Assembly (NCBI GenBank): GCA_027593175.1
Contig: JAQCJI010000021.1
Location: 1-34,801, forward strand
Length of the DNA: 34,801 bases
Reading direction: 5' to 3'
Source of the DNA: Bacteroidota bacterium
GTDB taxonomy: Bacteria > Bacteroidota > Bacteroidia > Cytophagales > Cyclobacteriaceae
Position 1 is the stretch's first letter, and each line of letters starts with the position of its first letter. A program made the position numbers and the translations under genes. Shown one piece after another: positions 9,028 to 18,175 of this stretch. The notes under the pieces were generated by a model, which did not search any database, was not told the origin of the DNA, and saw only the letters and a program-made list of their open reading frames with translations.

Positions 9028-10506
9028 ATGCAGCGATTGGAGCAAATTTACCGGTATATATTTTTATTTAACAAGTTTTTATTTAGCGTTCGCAGCTTCT
9101 TTTTATGGGCTGGGTTGCAATTTTTTTTGTTGCCCCTACACGCTCAAGATAGCCTTCAGATTCAAGATACACCCCAACAAATAAAAGTAAATTCCATCTA
9201 CATCATTGGAAACGAAAAAACAGAAAGGGAGATTATTTTACGAGAACTGAACTTTGTTACCAATTACTATTACGATTGGGTAACCTTCCTAGGTATTCTA
9301 AAATCAGATCAACAGAAAATTTTTAACCTGCGCTTGTTTAATGAAGTAGAAATTACTCCACTACGCACAGGTCCTGAAGAGGTAGAAGTATTGATTGCCG
9401 TCAAGGAGCGTTGGTATATTCTTCCTTCTGTCATTTTTGAATTGGCTGACCGAAACTTCGCAGAATGGTGGACGAACCAAGAACGAGATTGGTCTCGGGT
9501 AAACTATGGAATTAAAATAAACCATACAAATGTGGGAGGTAGAAATGAAAAATTTCGTTTTTCGGGTCAGCTCGGCTTCACGAAGGGTCTTGAATTAATT
9601 TATTCCAAACCCTATATCGATCGGAAACAAAAACATGGACTTTCCTTTCAGCTAAACTATAGAGATCAGAAAACCATTCCCATTGCCTCCAAAAATAATA
9701 GGCAGCTATTTTATACCTCGGAGTTTGAAGAAGTCCTACGAAAGAATTTCGTAACTGCACTTCGCTATACTTTCCGACGCACCTTTTATAACTTTCATCT
9801 GCTGACATTGGGCCACATTACCACCTGGGTTTCCCCAAAAGTATTGGAACAAAATCCCAACTACTTTCTCCAGCCAGGTAATAGGCTATCTTTTTCCTTT
9901 TTTCAATATTCCTTTCTCCATGACAAACGAGATAACATTGCCTATGCCACCAAAGGGGAATTGCTACAGTTGACCGCTACAAAATATGGGCTCATTTCAC
10001 GAAAGAAATTGGATGAGCTAGAAATAAACATCACGGCTAACAAATACATAGCGCTTGGTAAGCGAGCTCATTTTGCTTCAGGATTGACTGCAGGCTGGTT
10101 TTTGAGTCCCAGTCAACCCTACACCCTGGTAAGAGGAATTGGCTATTCCCCCAATTTTATCCGGGGCTATGAACTCAATGTCATTGAAGGACAGCAACTG
10201 GTAGTTCAAAAAAATAGCCTCCGGTTTCAAGTTATCAATACCAGTTTTGATCTTTCGAAAGCAATAAACAACGATCAATTCAACACCCTTCCGCTAAGTA
10301 TTTACCTGAGCGGCAACTTTGACCATGGTGTAGTTAGAGATCGGAATCGAATCCCTGAAAACCTCGCATTGACGAATCAGTACCTTTTCGGTTTTGGAGC
10401 GGGAATCGATATTGTAACAGGCTATGATGCAGTCTTTCGATTGGAATATTCAATCAATAAACAGGGATTTGGAAACTTTTTCTTCAATTTCAAGGCGCCT
10501 TTTTAA
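9028..10506 (+). CDS. BamA/TamA-like outer-membrane beta-barrel protein with one POTRA domain
   Basis: A 492-residue protein with an N-terminal hydrophobic export signal ([17 protein letters not shown], cleavage near residue 39). One POTRA-like domain follows from about 52 to 130 ([17 protein letters not shown]). The rest is long alternating beta-strand sequence ending in [11 protein letters not shown], an aromatic C-terminus typical of outer-membrane barrels. The barrel contains [11 protein letters not shown], resembling the conserved RGY motif of the Omp85 family. BamA proper has five POTRAs and about 800 residues, so this is an accessory Omp85-type protein of unknown substrate. No other start is available in the signal region. 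Confidence 0.8.
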   Translation: MQRLEQIYRYIFLFNKFLFSVRSFFLWAGLQFFLLPLHAQDSLQIQDTPQQIKVNSIYIIGNEKTEREIILRELNFVTNYYYDWVTFLGILKSDQQKIFNLRLFNEVEITPLRTGPEEVEVLIAVKERWYILPSVIFELADRNFAEWWTNQERDWSRVNYGIKINHTNVGGRNEKFRFSGQLGFTKGLELIYSKPYIDRKQKHGLSFQLNYRDQKTIPIASKNNRQLFYTSEFEEVLRKNFVTALRYTFRRTFYNFHLLTLGHITTWVSPKVLEQNPNYFLQPGNRLSFSFFQYSFLHDKRDNIAYATKGELLQLTATKYGLISRKKLDELEINITANKYIALGKRAHFASGLTAGWFLSPSQPYTLVRGIGYSPNFIRGYELNVIEGQQLVVQKNSLRFQVINTSFDLSKAINNDQFNTLPLSIYLSGNFDHGVVRDRNRIPENLALTNQYLFGFGAGIDIVTGYDAVFRLEYSINKQGFGNFFFNFKAPF

Positions 10507-10563
10507 AACAGGGACAAGCTAAATTCAAGTATAAAAGTTCGTTTTTCTGTTGGAAGTATATTT

Positions 10564-11334
10564 TTAAAACTTTTCCTCCACACCTAATCCAAAAAGAGCA
10601 AAATCATATTTAATAGGGTCCTCCGAGTCAAAACTCCGAAGCATCTGAGTTAGCTCAATAGCAGTGCCCCAATCAGTTAGTTTCCGACTAATTAATCCAA
10701 GTTTTCTACCTACCCGATCCACATGCAAGTCACAGGGACAGATCAGTTGGGCGGGACTAATTCGCTTCCAAATCCCGAAATCCACCCCCTGCTCATCCTG
10801 ACGAACCATCCACCGAAGGTACATGTTGACTCGCTTGCATGCCGAACGCGTAGCTGGGGAAGAAATATGTTTCTTCGTTCGTCCAGGAGCTTCCTCCAAA
10901 CTGAAGAAAAATCGTTGAAACTGAATAAGCATAGATTCCATGCTATCTATAGCTCCAGTTTGACCGATAAGAAAGGCATTTTCCAAACTATCCTGATGCC
11001 GGTAAAACCAAGACAAAAAATGAACAAAATAAAGGGCATCCACTTCATTGAAGGTTCGGTGTTTGAAGCTGAGAAAGACTTTTAAATCTCCCTCAGAATG
11101 ATTCACTAAGAAATCATGGGGCGTATTATCCATTCGTCCCAGTAACTCTGCACATTTGTTGAGAATGGTTTTTCGTAGGCCCCAAGCTAAGATGGCCGCA
11201 AAAAAGCCTGCAATCTCAATGTCTTGCTTTTTGTGGAAGCGATGAGGAATAGAAATTGGATCTAACTCAATAAAATTAGGTCTGTTGTATAGCGCTACTT
11301 TTTGATCTAAAAAATCCTTAATCCCTTGATTCAT
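10564..11334 (-). CDS. TIGR02757 (DUF2400) family protein
   Basis: A 256-residue cytoplasmic protein whose motifs fit the TIGR02757/DUF2400 family: the early PHRF.KKQDIEIAGFFAA block, ILAWGLRKTI, the central FKHRTFNEVDALYF, and the late CDLHVDRVGRKLGL. The last motif resembles helix-hairpin and catalytic segments of DNA-glycosylase-like folds, so a nucleic-acid role is possible but unproven. Its ATG overlaps the stop of the upstream membrane-protein gene by 4 bases (ATGA type), indicating translational coupling. It converges on the BamA-like gene without a clear hairpin terminator. Confidence 0.85.
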   Translation of the reverse strand: MNQGIKDFLDQKVALYNRPNFIELDPISIPHRFHKKQDIEIAGFFAAILAWGLRKTILNKCAELLGRMDNTPHDFLVNHSEGDLKVFLSFKHRTFNEVDALYFVHFLSWFYRHQDSLENAFLIGQTGAIDSMESMLIQFQRFFFSLEEAPGRTKKHISSPATRSACKRVNMYLRWMVRQDEQGVDFGIWKRISPAQLICPCDLHVDRVGRKLGLISRKLTDWGTAIELTQMLRSFDSEDPIKYDFALFGLGVEEKF

Positions 11335-11885
11335 AGCTGTACGAGTATCTCTCCTCCTTGGGTACCATCATACCACTTGAATACCAATTCCTTGTCTTTT
11401 ACTTCAGCAAGATGCCAGTCAAAGCAGCTAATTTGAGTAAGAAAGCGAATACTATCCAGCTTTGGTTCATAGAGGCAAATATCAAAATCAGGAAGTGCTG
11501 TTGCTTCTAACGCTTTCCATTTTTCCAAAATAAAACCTTTCTCAATGAGACGAACCTTTTTCCCAAATACATATTCACTTAGGACGGAGGGAATACCATC
11601 TTTTCGTCTCAGCCTTACCCCTACCGGTCCAAAAAGGATTTGTTTTTCCACTTTTGCTTCCAACAAATCATTGGAATTTGGCAGGGTTTCCCATGCTGTT
11701 TCAACCAGCATCCCGTTTTTACTTTCCGGCCTTGTGCGAATCAAAAGCTTCGAAAGCTTCGAAAATAAAAAAGTAAGCCCAATAAAAAGCAGCCCAACGC
11801 TTGCCAAAATGGGGTATGAAAGTACAAAAATACTATTCCAAATAAATCGGAGAACATGGTGAAAGAACAACTGGATTTTTGACAT
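11331..11885 (-). CDS. Membrane-anchored protein of unknown function
   Basis: I do not recognise a family. The 184-residue protein begins with a strongly hydrophobic stretch (residues about 11-42, FIWNSIFVLSYPILASVG and on), probably one or two membrane helices. A soluble, mostly beta-rich tail of about 140 residues follows (WETLPNSNDLLEAKVEKQI, then YDGTQGGEILVQL at the end). The basic segment KLLIRTRPESK after the helix suggests that the tail is cytoplasmic. It overlaps the TIGR02757 gene by 4 bases, so the two are expressed together. It lies about 85 bases downstream of the LysM gene. Confidence 0.7.
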   Translation of the reverse strand: MSKIQLFFHHVLRFIWNSIFVLSYPILASVGLLFIGLTFLFSKLSKLLIRTRPESKNGMLVETAWETLPNSNDLLEAKVEKQILFGPVGVRLRRKDGIPSVLSEYVFGKKVRLIEKGFILEKWKALEATALPDFDICLYEPKLDSIRFLTQISCFDWHLAEVKDKELVFKWYDGTQGGEILVQL

Positions 11886-11970
11886 ACAAAATCAGGGGGG
11901 AATCCTACTTGAAATGAGATAGGCAAAATGATAGCTCCCCATAAACTAGAGGTGGGAGGACTATGTGATT

Positions 11971-13335
11971 TTAGTACAAGATTTCTACAGGAAATCGTGC
12001 ATTGACCCCTTTTAATTGTTTGAATGCCGCTTGAGAAAGTTTGATCAGCACTTTAGAGTTGTCCCCTGTCTCGGGCAAAACTCCTACCACACGAGCAAAG
12101 ATAGTCAGGTCATTTTCCTCATTTTTTACTCGAATTATGCTGCCGACTGGTGCGTTTCGGTGTAGTACCAAGTACTTTGTACTTGCTTCCGTACCTGGAA
12201 TAACCTCCGCCAAACCAGACTCTTTCGTATTAGTAAATCCTCCTGAAATATTTGGTGCTGTAATCTCCTGCTTTGGCTGAACAGGAGCAGGTGTCTGCTG
12301 GCTTTTTACTTCCTCAATCACAGGTACAGTTGTAGCTGCAGCAATAGCTTGACCAACTTTAATCGATTGACCTACTTTTAGATTATTGGAAGGCAGAGCA
12401 TTCCACTGAATCAATTCCTCTATAGAAGTTCCATATTGATTGGAAAGTGAAAATAAAGATTCACCAGACTTTACAGTATGAGAAATCCAATTCCCTACCG
12501 TAGTAGTATTCGTAGTGATCGAAGTTGATTCCTTTGTGTCGACAAAGACTACCTGTTTGTTTTCTTTAGGCTCTTCGGCTTTCTTCTCTACTACTTTGGG
12601 CTCCGCTTTTTTAATTTCTTCCTTCACCTCTACTTTGGTAACAAGAGCTTCTGCTTTTGGATCAGAACTACTTTGCTTGACAGCCACAGCCTGTTTACTA
12701 ATTATTTTTAAGGATTGACCAACCAAAACCTTATCGCTAGACAAAGAATTCCAAGCTTTTAGCTCTGCTACTGTGACCTTATATTTTTTTGCAATTGAAG
12801 ATAAATTCTCACCACTTTTTACCTTATGCGTAGATTCAACTTTTTGGATTGTGACTTCAGCCGCTGGATTCGAAGCGGTAGTAGAAGTGGGTTCCGCAGG
12901 TAAGCTTACCGTTGTTTTTTCATCTTTAACTACAGTACTTGAAGTTGAATCTGGACTAGCGATTGGGGTAGTCGTAGTCGCATCAGTTTCGGCGTTTGTC
13001 GAAGCAGCAGGTGTAGCGGGAATTGGGGTAATTTGTACCGAAAAATCCAAGTTGGCATTAGGTTGACCAAAAGGCACTAGTAATGTTTGCCCTTCTTTCA
13101 TGCCTTGTTTCAATGTTTCATTGGCTTCTTGAATCTCGGACATTGGAACTTTATACCTCCGTGAAATGGAAAATAAGGTCTCCTGCCTTACTACCTGATG
13201 AACGATGAAAGTCCTATCTCCTACTTTCTGTATTCCTATAGAATCCAACCGATTAGCATGTGCTTCGAAAGCTGAAGATTGGAAGCTGACAAAGATAAAA
13301 AAACCACAGATAAGAAGCTTGAATCTACCGAACAT
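11971..13335 (-). CDS. Exported protein with three LysM domains
   Basis: A predicted periplasmic or cell-wall protein of 454 residues. I chose the methionine at 13335 because it opens a clean signal peptide (MFGRFKLLICGFFIFVSF, cleavage near AFEAHA); the frame itself is open to 13407. Three peptidoglycan-binding LysM domains lie near 43-90, 170-212 and 285-327, each with a core like HKVKSGENLSSIAKKYKV. They are separated by low-complexity Ser/Thr/Pro and Lys/Glu linkers. The last 90 residues (VGSIIRVKNEENDLTIFARV and on) look like the C-terminal half of an RlpA-type double-psi beta-barrel. No catalytic peptidase or amidase domain is seen, so it is probably a scaffold or septal-ring factor. 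Confidence 0.85.
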   Translation of the reverse strand: MFGRFKLLICGFFIFVSFQSSAFEAHANRLDSIGIQKVGDRTFIVHQVVRQETLFSISRRYKVPMSEIQEANETLKQGMKEGQTLLVPFGQPNANLDFSVQITPIPATPAASTNAETDATTTTPIASPDSTSSTVVKDEKTTVSLPAEPTSTTASNPAAEVTIQKVESTHKVKSGENLSSIAKKYKVTVAELKAWNSLSSDKVLVGQSLKIISKQAVAVKQSSSDPKAEALVTKVEVKEEIKKAEPKVVEKKAEEPKENKQVVFVDTKESTSITTNTTTVGNWISHTVKSGESLFSLSNQYGTSIEELIQWNALPSNNLKVGQSIKVGQAIAAATTVPVIEEVKSQQTPAPVQPKQEITAPNISGGFTNTKESGLAEVIPGTEASTKYLVLHRNAPVGSIIRVKNEENDLTIFARVVGVLPETGDNSKVLIKLSQAAFKQLKGVNARFPVEILY

Positions 13336-13532
13336 AGGAAGAGCGAAAATAAAGTATATGAAATAATAAGAATAAGTAAGTAAACAAAAATAACCTTCAT
13401 CCCTCATTATTCAAGTTTAAAACAGTAATTTTCCTTAATTTAGAATGTTACTTTTTAGCGAAAAATTAGTTTCACATTAGAAACACTAATCCAAGCTAAG
13501 CTGTAGCTTCTAACAGGCCAAAAGACCCTTAT

Positions 13533-14879
13533 ATGAATCGATTTATATTCCTAATCCTTACCATACTGACGATTTCAACAGGCTTATTGCCTGCTCAGCA
13601 AAATCGTAAAAAGGTATTCACCTTTGCGATTGATCAAGATATTGATCCGGCAATGAATCGCCGGGTAAAGATGGCAATGGAACAGGCAGAAGCACTTCAG
13701 GTGGATGTGATTCTCATCGAAATGGATACCTACGGTGGAGCAGTTACGGATGCAGATGAGATCCGAACCCGAATTTTGGAATCCAAAATCCCAGTGTATG
13801 TATTTATCAACAAAGATGCAGCTTCTGCAGGTGCCTTAATTTCCATTGCCTGCGATAGCATTTATATGGCTCCAGGTGCCAGTATTGGTGCTGCTACCGT
13901 AGTCAATGGAACAGATGGAACTTCTGCCCCTGATAAATACCAATCCTATATGCGTTCGATGATGCGCAGCACAGCCGAGGCTACAGGGCGCAACCCACAA
14001 ATTGCAGAAGCAATGGTCGATGAAAAGTTGGTAGTAGCTGGAATATCCGATGACACCTCTGTAATTACCTTTTCAGTAGCTGAGGCCGTTAAAAATGGCT
14101 TTTGTGAAGGGGAATTCACCTCCATAAAAGCAATTTTAGCATCCCAAAATTTGCAGGCAGCCGAAGTAATTTCCTACGAAGAAAAAATGGTGGATTCCAT
14201 TATTTCTTTTTTCTTGAGTCCCGCAGTTAGCGGCATATTGATCTTATTAATCATTGGAGGAATCTATTTTGAGTTGCAAACTCCAGGAGTAGGTTTCCCG
14301 CTAGCAGTTGCCCTAATTGCCGCCCTCTTGTATTTTATTCCTTATTACCTGAATGGGTTAGCAGAAAATTGGGAAATTTTAGCTTTTGTCATTGGAATCA
14401 TCCTGCTTGCTGTAGAATTTTTTATCATTCCCGGTTTTGGGGTATTTGGGGTGGCTGGAATTGTGCTGACCTTGGGTGGGCTGGTACTGGGCATGCTCCC
14501 CAATCAATCATTTGATTTTGAATTGGTACCTTCCTCGCAACTTTTTAGGGCCTTACTCACTGTCATCCTTTCTTCAATTGCCGGGGTGGGGCTGGTATTT
14601 TGGCTGACTCCTAAAGTAAACGATTGGGGTGCATTTAGGCACTTGACCTTAGCCTCTACACAAGAACGCTCCCAAGGGTATACTGCTAGTACCTACGCTG
14701 AAAGTTTGCTTGGAAAAATTGGTACAGTTCACTCGAGGCTTCGCCCGAGTGGTAAAGTGGAGGTTGACGGAGAAATCTACGATGCTTATTCCCGAGGTGA
14801 ATTTTTAGAGCAAGGGGAAAGTATTGAGGTCATCTCTACTGAAGGAACCTCCATTCGAGTGAAAAAACGGAAAGCCTAA
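13533..14879 (+). CDS. NfeD-family membrane serine protease (ClpP class)
   Basis: A full-length NfeD1b-type protein of 448 residues. After a signal peptide (FLILTILTISTGLLPAQQ), a ClpP/crotonase-fold protease domain spans about 28-215. YGGAV lies at 67-71, the likely nucleophile is Ser98 in DAASAGALIS, and a candidate general-base lysine lies in DKYQSYM. Four or so membrane helices follow (about 222-370), then a C-terminal OB-fold NfeD domain (LGKIGTVHSRLRPSGKVEVDGE). Archaeal relatives cleave stomatin-like proteins, but no stomatin or flotillin gene is adjacent here. It is divergent from the LysM gene across about 200 bases. Confidence 0.9.
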   Translation: MNRFIFLILTILTISTGLLPAQQNRKKVFTFAIDQDIDPAMNRRVKMAMEQAEALQVDVILIEMDTYGGAVTDADEIRTRILESKIPVYVFINKDAASAGALISIACDSIYMAPGASIGAATVVNGTDGTSAPDKYQSYMRSMMRSTAEATGRNPQIAEAMVDEKLVVAGISDDTSVITFSVAEAVKNGFCEGEFTSIKAILASQNLQAAEVISYEEKMVDSIISFFLSPAVSGILILLIIGGIYFELQTPGVGFPLAVALIAALLYFIPYYLNGLAENWEILAFVIGIILLAVEFFIIPGFGVFGVAGIVLTLGGLVLGMLPNQSFDFELVPSSQLFRALLTVILSSIAGVGLVFWLTPKVNDWGAFRHLTLASTQERSQGYTASTYAESLLGKIGTVHSRLRPSGKVEVDGEIYDAYSRGEFLEQGESIEVISTEGTSIRVKKRKA

Positions 14880-14905
14880 AAGTCAAAATTGGCTAATTTT
14901 AATGC

Positions 14906-15280
14906 ATGAAATCTTTAGATTTCCTTTATTCCCGCATCATTGAAGCTTCGCTTAAAGAATTAGCGGGAAACTTTTACCAAGAAATAAGCAAGATTACTGA
15001 GCTAAGAAGCTTGTGCTTTAAAGATTTAGAAGCTGATGCACATCGTATCTATTTATTTCATGTTCAGACACTAGGCGGTCCCCAAACCTATTCTGATGAA
15101 AGAGGACACTGCAGGTTACGGATACGTCACATGCAATGGAAATTTGATTCCAAAATGAGAGTGTTTTGGATGAATGCCATGCTACATGCACCAGACAAAG
15201 TCCACTTGGAACGAGAAGTTCATGAGGAACTTTTACATTATTTCATACAAGTTGCAAATGCAATGACCTACCATGACTAA
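14906..15280 (+). CDS. Group II truncated haemoglobin (trHbO-like)
   Basis: A 124-residue globin of the 2-over-2 type. The diagnostic run LGGPQTYSDERGHCRLRIRH is followed by a helix carrying Trp88 (VFWMNAM). His75 in RIRHMQW aligns with the proximal haem ligand (F8), Trp88 with the group II G8 tryptophan, and Tyr24 in NFYQEI with the distal B10 tyrosine, by comparison with mycobacterial GlbO. GlbO-type proteins bind oxygen and NO and are linked to oxidative or nitrosative stress and lipid-associated respiration. The usual proline after GH (GHPRLR) is cysteine here. The end overlaps the plsC start by 8 bases, suggesting translational coupling. Confidence 0.87.
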   Translation: MKSLDFLYSRIIEASLKELAGNFYQEISKITELRSLCFKDLEADAHRIYLFHVQTLGGPQTYSDERGHCRLRIRHMQWKFDSKMRVFWMNAMLHAPDKVHLEREVHEELLHYFIQVANAMTYHD

Positions 15281-15998
15281 GTGGAGCAACCGAATCTATA
15301 CCTACTATGTAGCCGTCGTTTTTGTGCTGACTTTTGCGATCTTATTCCTGGTATTTGTTTGTTGCATTTGGATCCCTTCTTGGAATAAGCATGGAAGGAA
15401 AATCAATCAATTTTGGGCCAAAGGCTTATTTTCACTCATTTTTCTTCCGGTGAAAGTAGAAACTGAAGGCGAGTTCGAAAAAGAAAAACCCTGTATTTTC
15501 TTGGCCAATCATTTTAGTTACTTGGATGTACCGATGATGGGCTTTATTCCTGGTGATACCGTTTTTATAGGGAAAGCCTCTATCCGAAAGGTTCCTTTTT
15601 TTGGGTACTATTTCAAAAATTTACACATCGCAGTCGATCGTGATCGTGTCAAAAGTAGAGCCGAAACTATGCGGAGAGTGGGTATTGCTCTAGATCGGGG
15701 AAGCAGCATAGTCTTGTTTCCTGAAGGGGGAATCTACACCCAAGACCCTCCCTTTATGGTCCCTTTTAAAAATGGAGCATTCCGGCTGGCCATAGAGAAA
15801 CAAATCCCTGTCATTCCTGTCACCTTATCCTACAATCATGTAATTTTGGCTAACCAAAAAGAATTGATTTTAAAGCGAATGCCTGCCAAAATAGTCCTGC
15901 ATCAAGCGCTCCATCCGGCAGATTACTCAACGGATGAAGCACTCAAGCTACGCTGTTTTGAAGTAATTCAGGGGCAATTGCTGAAAGATAATCCGTAA
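15273..15998 (+). CDS. plsC: 1-acyl-sn-glycerol-3-phosphate acyltransferase (PlsC family)
   Basis: Transfers an acyl chain to lysophosphatidic acid to make phosphatidic acid at the inner membrane. The 241-residue protein has an N-terminal membrane helix (VAVVFVLTFAILFLVFVC), the catalytic NHFSYLD block with His80 and Asp85 (HX4D), and the glycerol-phosphate binding FPEGG at 149-153. A conserved FKNLHIAVDRDR lies between them. It overlaps the truncated-globin gene by 8 bases. The enzyme could also be an ornithine- or other-lipid acyltransferase of the same fold; the exact substrate cannot be read from sequence. Confidence 0.92.
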   Translation: MTKWSNRIYTYYVAVVFVLTFAILFLVFVCCIWIPSWNKHGRKINQFWAKGLFSLIFLPVKVETEGEFEKEKPCIFLANHFSYLDVPMMGFIPGDTVFIGKASIRKVPFFGYYFKNLHIAVDRDRVKSRAETMRRVGIALDRGSSIVLFPEGGIYTQDPPFMVPFKNGAFRLAIEKQIPVIPVTLSYNHVILANQKELILKRMPAKIVLHQALHPADYSTDEALKLRCFEVIQGQLLKDNP

Positions 15999-16050
15999 AA
16001 CTGAAGGCTTAAACCGTAAATAATTCCAAGCCAAACTTCCATCTATCCGT

Positions 16051-16338
16051 ATGAAAATTGATCAGGCAACCCTTCAAAAAATTGCTCATTTAGCTCGACT
16101 AAATTTTGATGCTCAGGCAGCAGAAAAGATGAGCACCGACCTTTCACAGGTACTGGATTGGGTAGAACAGCTTCAAGAGATAGATACTCATGATGTAGCA
16201 CCCCTTACAAACATATCTTCCGAAATCAATGTCCTTCGTACAGATCAAGTTGGGGAACAACTCACGCAGGAACAAGCTTTAAAAAATGCACCTAAAAAGG
16301 AGAATGGCTTTTTTAGCGTTCCAAAAGTAATGGAATAA
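16051..16338 (+). CDS. gatC: Asp-tRNA(Asn)/Glu-tRNA(Gln) amidotransferase subunit C
   Basis: Small stabilising subunit of the GatCAB complex that amidates misacylated Glu-tRNA(Gln) or Asp-tRNA(Asn). The 95-residue protein has the family start LQKIAHLARLNFDAQAAEKM, the central LSQVLDWVEQLQEIDT and the late NAPKKENGFFSVPKVME. gatA and gatB are not in the window, so the operon is split in this organism, a common state. It is followed one base later by the large membrane/TPR gene. Confidence 0.95.
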   Translation: MKIDQATLQKIAHLARLNFDAQAAEKMSTDLSQVLDWVEQLQEIDTHDVAPLTNISSEINVLRTDQVGEQLTQEQALKNAPKKENGFFSVPKVME

Positions 16339-16339
16339 C

Positions 16340-18175
16340 ATGCCAATTCATTCGAGAACATTTTCTATAGGCAAACTAGTTGCTTTCCTTTTCTTGGGAA
16401 TCGGGGCAATTTTAGCATCCTATGCTTTGTTTAGCCCCTCTTTCACCAATTCCAACCTCCAAACAGGTGCTTTTGTGGATAGGCTGCCCGTGCCCTTTTC
16501 CACAGTAAATTTAGGTAAAGTCGATATCCCCATTCAAGTGGATCACTTTCTTGTTTTCCAAAACTACCAAGTAACCCCCTACCCCTTTACACTCACTGAA
16601 AATTACCTCTTCGGTATCTTTATTCTACTCCTCTCAGTTACGGTGCTTGCAAATCTGAGCCAATTTAAAAAAATCCCATTTTTAGGGGTTGGTATAGGGT
16701 GGATCCTGCTCCTTACTTTAACGAACCTGAATGGACTGAACATTGGAGGTCCTAGTTCTAACCTTCCTTTAATGCTACTTTTAGCCGCCTCCCTTATTCC
16801 TACTGTTTATTTCCATATTTGGGGAAGCAAGTCTTCCTTTTGGGCCCGTTGGCTTGTACTTGCAGCTACCATAGGAGGAACGGTAACTACCTTCATCTTG
16901 ATCAGCCCGATCATTCAATCTAGCCTCTATCTGGCGGAACAAAGTGTAATTATCGGATTGGGAATTGGCATTACTTGGATTTTTTGGCAAGGCCATGGAT
17001 TCCTTTCGGGGCTCTTAATTCTTATTTCGAAAGCCAATGCTGGCCTAAATGCCAAAACAAGCATTCAGTTTTCAGTGGTAGCCTTGCTCTATCTAGGGTT
17101 ACTTGTATTTTTACTTCTCCAACTTAAAGGCGAAGTTCCCTTACCTTTTGCTAATTTCTCTCCCTTGTACCTCATCATTCCTTTAGGTATATTGGGATGG
17201 GTTTCGACGCAAGAAAAGTTAGCTCAAAGTAAAAATTTAGCCAGCTCGGCTCATATACTCCAAGCCTTATATCTATTGGGTTTTGCGAGCACCTTATGGA
17301 CTATTTGGAAGTTGATATTCTCCCACAACCAAGCGGGTGAGGAGCTAATTAAACATCTGGTTCTCTACTCTCAATTTGGCTTTTCCCTCTTCTTTTTCAT
17401 TTACCTAGGAATCAACTTTTTTCCCCTAATGCACCAAGGAAAACCTGTTCATCCGGTACTATACAAGCCATTTATTCTTCCCTATTACCACCTTAGAATC
17501 GGCGGAACGATCGCGATTTTGGTAATCACCACCTTTTTGGAAGCCATAATCGCACCTCAAATAAGCTCTTTAACTAGTCATATAGTAGGAGATTACTACT
17601 ACCAAACGAATCAAAAGCTTGAAGCAAGTATTCTATATGAAAATAGCTGGGACCGCTATCGATATAATCCTAAAGCGAAAAATTTAACTGCTCAACTCTT
17701 GTTTGAACTTAATCAACCTAGTTTGGCCAAAGAGCATTTGGAAGAAAGCTTTGATCTAGCTCCGCAGGTGGACAACATTCTACTACTTTCGGAGCGGCTT
17801 CAAAGAGAGAATAAGCCCTTTGAGGCAGTTTTTTACCTTGAAAATGGGTTAAAATTCTTTCCAAATAATCCGTACCTAAGTCAAAACCTAGCCTTGCTCT
17901 ATACCCTAGTTAAAAAAAACGAGGAAGCACAAGCTATCTTTGCTGACCTCTCCAAAAACAATCAAGTAGCGGCTGCAAATTGGCTTGCCATTTCCGTCAA
18001 ACTAGGGAAAAAAGTGGAAATCCCCAAAGCCGAAGAAGACCTCATTTTACTGATCAATCGGGTTGCTGCAGAACGAAAAAATGGAATGCTAGTTGATGGA
18101 CAAACCTTAAAAAAACTTGAAGAAAAAGCTAGAAAAAGAAAGTTCTCCACTTCTACTTCAAGCAGGGTATCGTAA
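16340..18175 (+). CDS. Multi-pass membrane protein with TPR region, apparently truncated by a frameshift
   Basis: The N-terminal 611 residues of what looks like one longer protein. About eleven or twelve membrane helices fill residues 1-420. A helical tetratricopeptide-like region follows (DYYYQTNQKLEASILYENSW, then NPYLSQNLALLYTLVKKNEE). The end (ARKRKFSTSTSSRVS) is non-helical and unlike the region before it. In the +1 frame the TPR-like sequence continues at once from about 18138 (ESSPLLLQAGYRNLLAIQN). Removing one A from the run at 18133-18137 would fuse the two into a single protein of about 916 residues. The family is not recognised. The gene follows gatC by one base. Confidence 0.6.
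   Translation: MPIHSRTFSIGKLVAFLFLGIGAILASYALFSPSFTNSNLQTGAFVDRLPVPFSTVNLGKVDIPIQVDHFLVFQNYQVTPYPFTLTENYLFGIFILLLSVTVLANLSQFKKIPFLGVGIGWILLLTLTNLNGLNIGGPSSNLPLMLLLAASLIPTVYFHIWGSKSSFWARWLVLAATIGGTVTTFILISPIIQSSLYLAEQSVIIGLGIGITWIFWQGHGFLSGLLILISKANAGLNAKTSIQFSVVALLYLGLLVFLLLQLKGEVPLPFANFSPLYLIIPLGILGWVSTQEKLAQSKNLASSAHILQALYLLGFASTLWTIWKLIFSHNQAGEELIKHLVLYSQFGFSLFFFIYLGINFFPLMHQGKPVHPVLYKPFILPYYHLRIGGTIAILVITTFLEAIIAPQISSLTSHIVGDYYYQTNQKLEASILYENSWDRYRYNPKAKNLTAQLLFELNQPSLAKEHLEESFDLAPQVDNILLLSERLQRENKPFEAVFYLENGLKFFPNNPYLSQNLALLYTLVKKNEEAQAIFADLSKNNQVAAANWLAISVKLGKKVEIPKAEEDLILLINRVAAERKNGMLVDGQTLKKLEEKARKRKFSTSTSSRVS

Noticed and set aside
12515-13066. Open frames antisense to the LysM gene
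   Set aside because: They arise from the low-complexity linkers and have no independent support.
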